The notes beneath the pieces were generated by a model. That model saw nothing but the letters and a program-made list of their open reading frames with translations. It made no database searches and was not told the origin of the DNA. The translations under genes were made by a program, and so were the position numbers. DNA of 7,970 nucleotides from Thermoplasmata archaeon. GTDB lineage: Archaea > Thermoplasmatota > Thermoplasmata > Thermoplasmatales > Thermoplasmataceae. The DNA lies in contig JAJYRT010000083.1 of the NCBI GenBank assembly GCA_021793945.1, positions 1 through 7,970 of the forward strand, read 5' to 3'. Shown piece by piece: positions 6,553 to 7,970 of the stretch; the stretch's first letter is position 1, and the number at the start of each line of letters is the position of its first letter.

Positions 6553-7766
6553 TCATGGATAAAGCTGTAGATTACCGCACCTGAAATATATGGCAGTCTT
6601 CAGGTGCTCCTTATTTCTGAATCCGTATGCCATCTTTTCAATGAGGGCTTTCCTTGAATTGATCCCTTCTGACCTTGCATTGGTGATCCTGTGAACGATG
6701 CAGTTCATTATCTTTTCCAGATGGGTCTTCATCATCCTTGCAACATCCTTCATTGCATCTATGGTGGAATGCATGACCCATGAATACCAGCTATTCCAGT
6801 ATCCCTTTGCATCTTCCATGGATGGTGCTGTCCATAAATCCAGGATATTCTCCTTCATGGAATGGGCCTTTCCCGTCAGGAGATCGGATTTCTTCAGTTC
6901 CCCATATTTTTCCCTGTATTTCTCAGGCAAATTCCCGGATGAGTAGAGCCATATGTATCTTGTTCCCTTGAGATCAGCCAGCCCCTTCTCCAGAAACATG
7001 CGGTTCTCTCTCTTGCGGGTGGAATCAACCGCCCTGTTCACGTGCTTCATGACATGGACCCTGTCAAAGACGATCTTCCTTCCGGCATCAGGAACATGTT
7101 CCATGGTGGATGACATGAACGGATTCCACATGTCCATTGAGACCGCGGTAATGGAGGAAAGCTGTTCATGGGACAGGGTATTGTAATATTCATCCAGCGA
7201 TTTCTTCTTCCTGTGGTATGAAATGTATTCCACACCATTGTTGATCATGTCATAGACAAGTGTGATGTATTTGTGCCCATTCCTGTATGATTTTTCGTCT
7301 ATGCCTATAACATGTGGGTGGCCGCTCTTCTTCTCCCTTTTCACCGCCCGATCAGGTATGTTCCATGCCTGTTTCCATGATTATTTCATGATTTCAGTGA
7401 AATTGTACGTGTCGATATTCTGGAGCATCCTTGTGGATCTGGTTTCGAATCTCACCGTGAATCTGGACCTCTTCTCTGTCCATGGCATCACCACCTATAT
7501 GATGCCATGTTCTGGGCAGGATATCCTTGGCGGAGATGCATGAATGAACGTCATGAATTCAATACTGTCAAGACCCTCCATACACGATCCCTGAGGTGAT
7601 CATAAACCATGCATTCTTTCCTGCACGTGGGGCAAAGAAGCTTTGATCCCTTCCGGTGTGCTATGTATATCTCAACGGTCTTTTTCACAGAATCGAGAGA
7701 GACCCTCTCAACCTCATAGGGTGATTTAAGTTCGAGCAATGTTGAATATAGCTGGCATTCGTCCAT
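6553..7766 (-). pseudogene. ISL3-family transposase, broken by one frameshift and two stops
   Basis: The N-terminal part (from ATG 7766) carries the zinc-finger-like LLCPTCRKECMVYDHLRDRV, then WR, typical of ISL3 transposases. Near 7575 a one-base frameshift leads to DSIEFMTFIHASPPRISCPE, where the intact family reads WRHLD. Two in-frame stops follow, TAG 7497-7495 and TAA 7383-7381. The rest is open from 7344 to TGA 6555-6553 and holds the DDE catalytic core: GIDE (D16 counted from 7344), SMDMWNPF (D71), FDRVHVMKHVNRAVD, NARSEGINS (E226) and the closing KMAYGFRNKEHLKTA, ending LQLYP. Restored length is about 404 aa, normal for the family. The catalytic residues are all still present, so inactivation looks recent, but no full-length enzyme can be made. 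Confidence 0.9.
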
Positions 7767-7775
7767 TAAATAATA

Positions 7776-7792
7776 TATCTAAACATTAGATA
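7776..7792. repeat. Perfect palindrome between ISL3 end and transposase start
   Basis: TATCTAA (7776-7782), ACA, TTAGATA (7786-7792) is a perfect 7-bp inverted repeat with a 3-base spacer. It begins 10 bp upstream of the transposase ATG (7766-7764) and overlaps the region where its TATA box should be (TTATCTAA-like sequence at about 26 nt from the ATG). It could be an operator-type site or an RNA hairpin that limits transposase expression from read-through. Function is inferred from position only. Confidence 0.4.
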
Positions 7793-7875
7793 AAATTACC
7801 CACGTGAAAGTGGAAAGAACCAATAAAATTATTGTAGTCTAATGCGGCAATAATTGTAAACGGACAAATACTATC

Positions 7876-7970
7876 ATGAGATACCTTCCCATGATGAATG
7901 AATCCTACGTAGACATTGGAGGATACAAGGTATTTTACAGATCATCCGTTTCACAGAACCAGCGCGGATC
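7876..7970 (+). CDS. Probable alpha/beta hydrolase, N-terminus only (truncated by window)
   Basis: An open frame starts at ATG 7876 and runs off the right edge: MRYLPMMNESYVDIGGYKVF and then YRSSVSQNQRG. The pattern YVDIGGYKVFYRSS, two short beta strands with a G-Y-K-V-x-Y-R/K turn, is typical of the first residues of alpha/beta hydrolase-fold enzymes (proline iminopeptidase-like, esterase or lipase). The nucleophile and oxyanion motifs lie beyond the window, so the class of enzyme cannot be named. Two further in-frame ATGs at 7891 and 7894 are possible starts; the last would put the family-like segment right at the N-terminus. No strong ribosome binding site is seen. An A/T-rich AATAAAATTATT (about 7822-7833), next to the ISL3 right end, is the best promoter candidate, so the insertion may have replaced or altered the original promoter. 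Confidence 0.5.
   Translation, partial: MRYLPMMNESYVDIGGYKVFYRSSVSQNQRG

Larger units (their letters stand above)
6527..7823 (-). mobile_element. ISL3-family insertion sequence, inactive (about 1.3 kb)
   Basis: The element consists of an ISL3-type transposase relic bounded by imperfect inverted repeats. The left end (inward, 6527-6552) begins TTGGGTCATCGGACATTCGT followed by GTGGGT. The right end read inward (7823-7798) begins TTGGTTCTTTCCACTTTCAC followed by GTGGGT. About 18 of 26 positions agree, including the terminal TTGG and the inner GTGGGT. The size fits ISL3 elements (1.3-1.5 kb). I could not find a convincing 8-bp target duplication at these borders, so the exact outer ends are uncertain by a few bases or the duplication has eroded. 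The transposase stop lies just inside or at the left repeat, as is common in compact IS. Confidence 0.7.

Noticed and set aside
1121..6560. Shared GGTTCATGGATA at the IS5 relic start (1122-1133) and the ISL3 left end (6550-6561)
   Set aside because: The match is 12 bases between different IS families at non-equivalent positions and does not extend, so chance is likely.
6519..7831. An 8-bp target duplication flanking the ISL3 element
   Set aside because: The bases next to the inferred ends (AAGAATCT on the left, TAAAATTA on the right) do not match, also with small shifts of the border.
1..7970. CRISPR array, tRNA, rRNA or other structured RNA
   Set aside because: No regularly spaced repeats and no cloverleaf or conserved RNA segments were seen on either strand.

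Overview
The window looks like an accessory stretch of an archaeal chromosome, most likely a Thermoplasmatales-type organism (Thermoplasma/Ferroplasma/Cuniculiplasma-like). The grounds are A/T-rich TATA-like boxes about 22-36 nt upstream of start codons, frequent AGG and ATA codons, secreted proteins crowded with N-X-S/T sequons, a clear DUF929-type thioredoxin-like protein (a family I know from Thermoplasmatales and Sulfolobales), and relics of ISL3- and IS5-type insertion sequences. The assignment is an inference from gene content, not a database match.

Layout: two plus-strand genes flank the region and both are cut by the window. At the left (1-234) is the C-terminus of a DsrE-like small protein. 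At the right (from 7876) is the first 31 codons of a gene that resembles the N-terminus of an alpha/beta hydrolase. Everything recognisable between them is on the minus strand. Reading from right to left there is a dead ISL3 element (about 6527-7823), then a row of three closely spaced genes for exported proteins: a 609-codon secreted/surface protein (6266-4437), a 232-aa membrane-anchored protein (4396-3698) and a 285-aa membrane-anchored DUF929 protein with a CSHC motif (3625-2768). After these comes a heavily decayed gene for a further exported multi-pass membrane protein (2606-1196, five frameshifts and three stops), an IS5-family transposase relic (1127-757), about 290 bases with nothing recognisable, and a short open stretch (468-250) that may be the remnant of another gene.

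The three exported-protein genes are separated by only 40 and 72 bases, which suggests co-transcription from a TATA box near 6395. The DUF929 protein is probably an extracytoplasmic thiol/disulfide protein. The 609-codon neighbour has exactly four cysteines in two close pairs, and the decayed gene has its own Cys pair, so a disulfide-forming enzyme encoded beside its substrates is a reasonable hypothesis. The 609-codon gene also carries a run of nine G at the junction of its signal peptide and mature part. The signal peptide is out of frame with the rest in this sequence, so the gene is either being switched by tract length, recently inactivated, or mis-sequenced at the tract.

The concentration of IS relics and decayed genes on one strand between two plus-strand flanking genes fits an insertion and decay hotspot. 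No RNA gene, CRISPR array or replication origin was seen.
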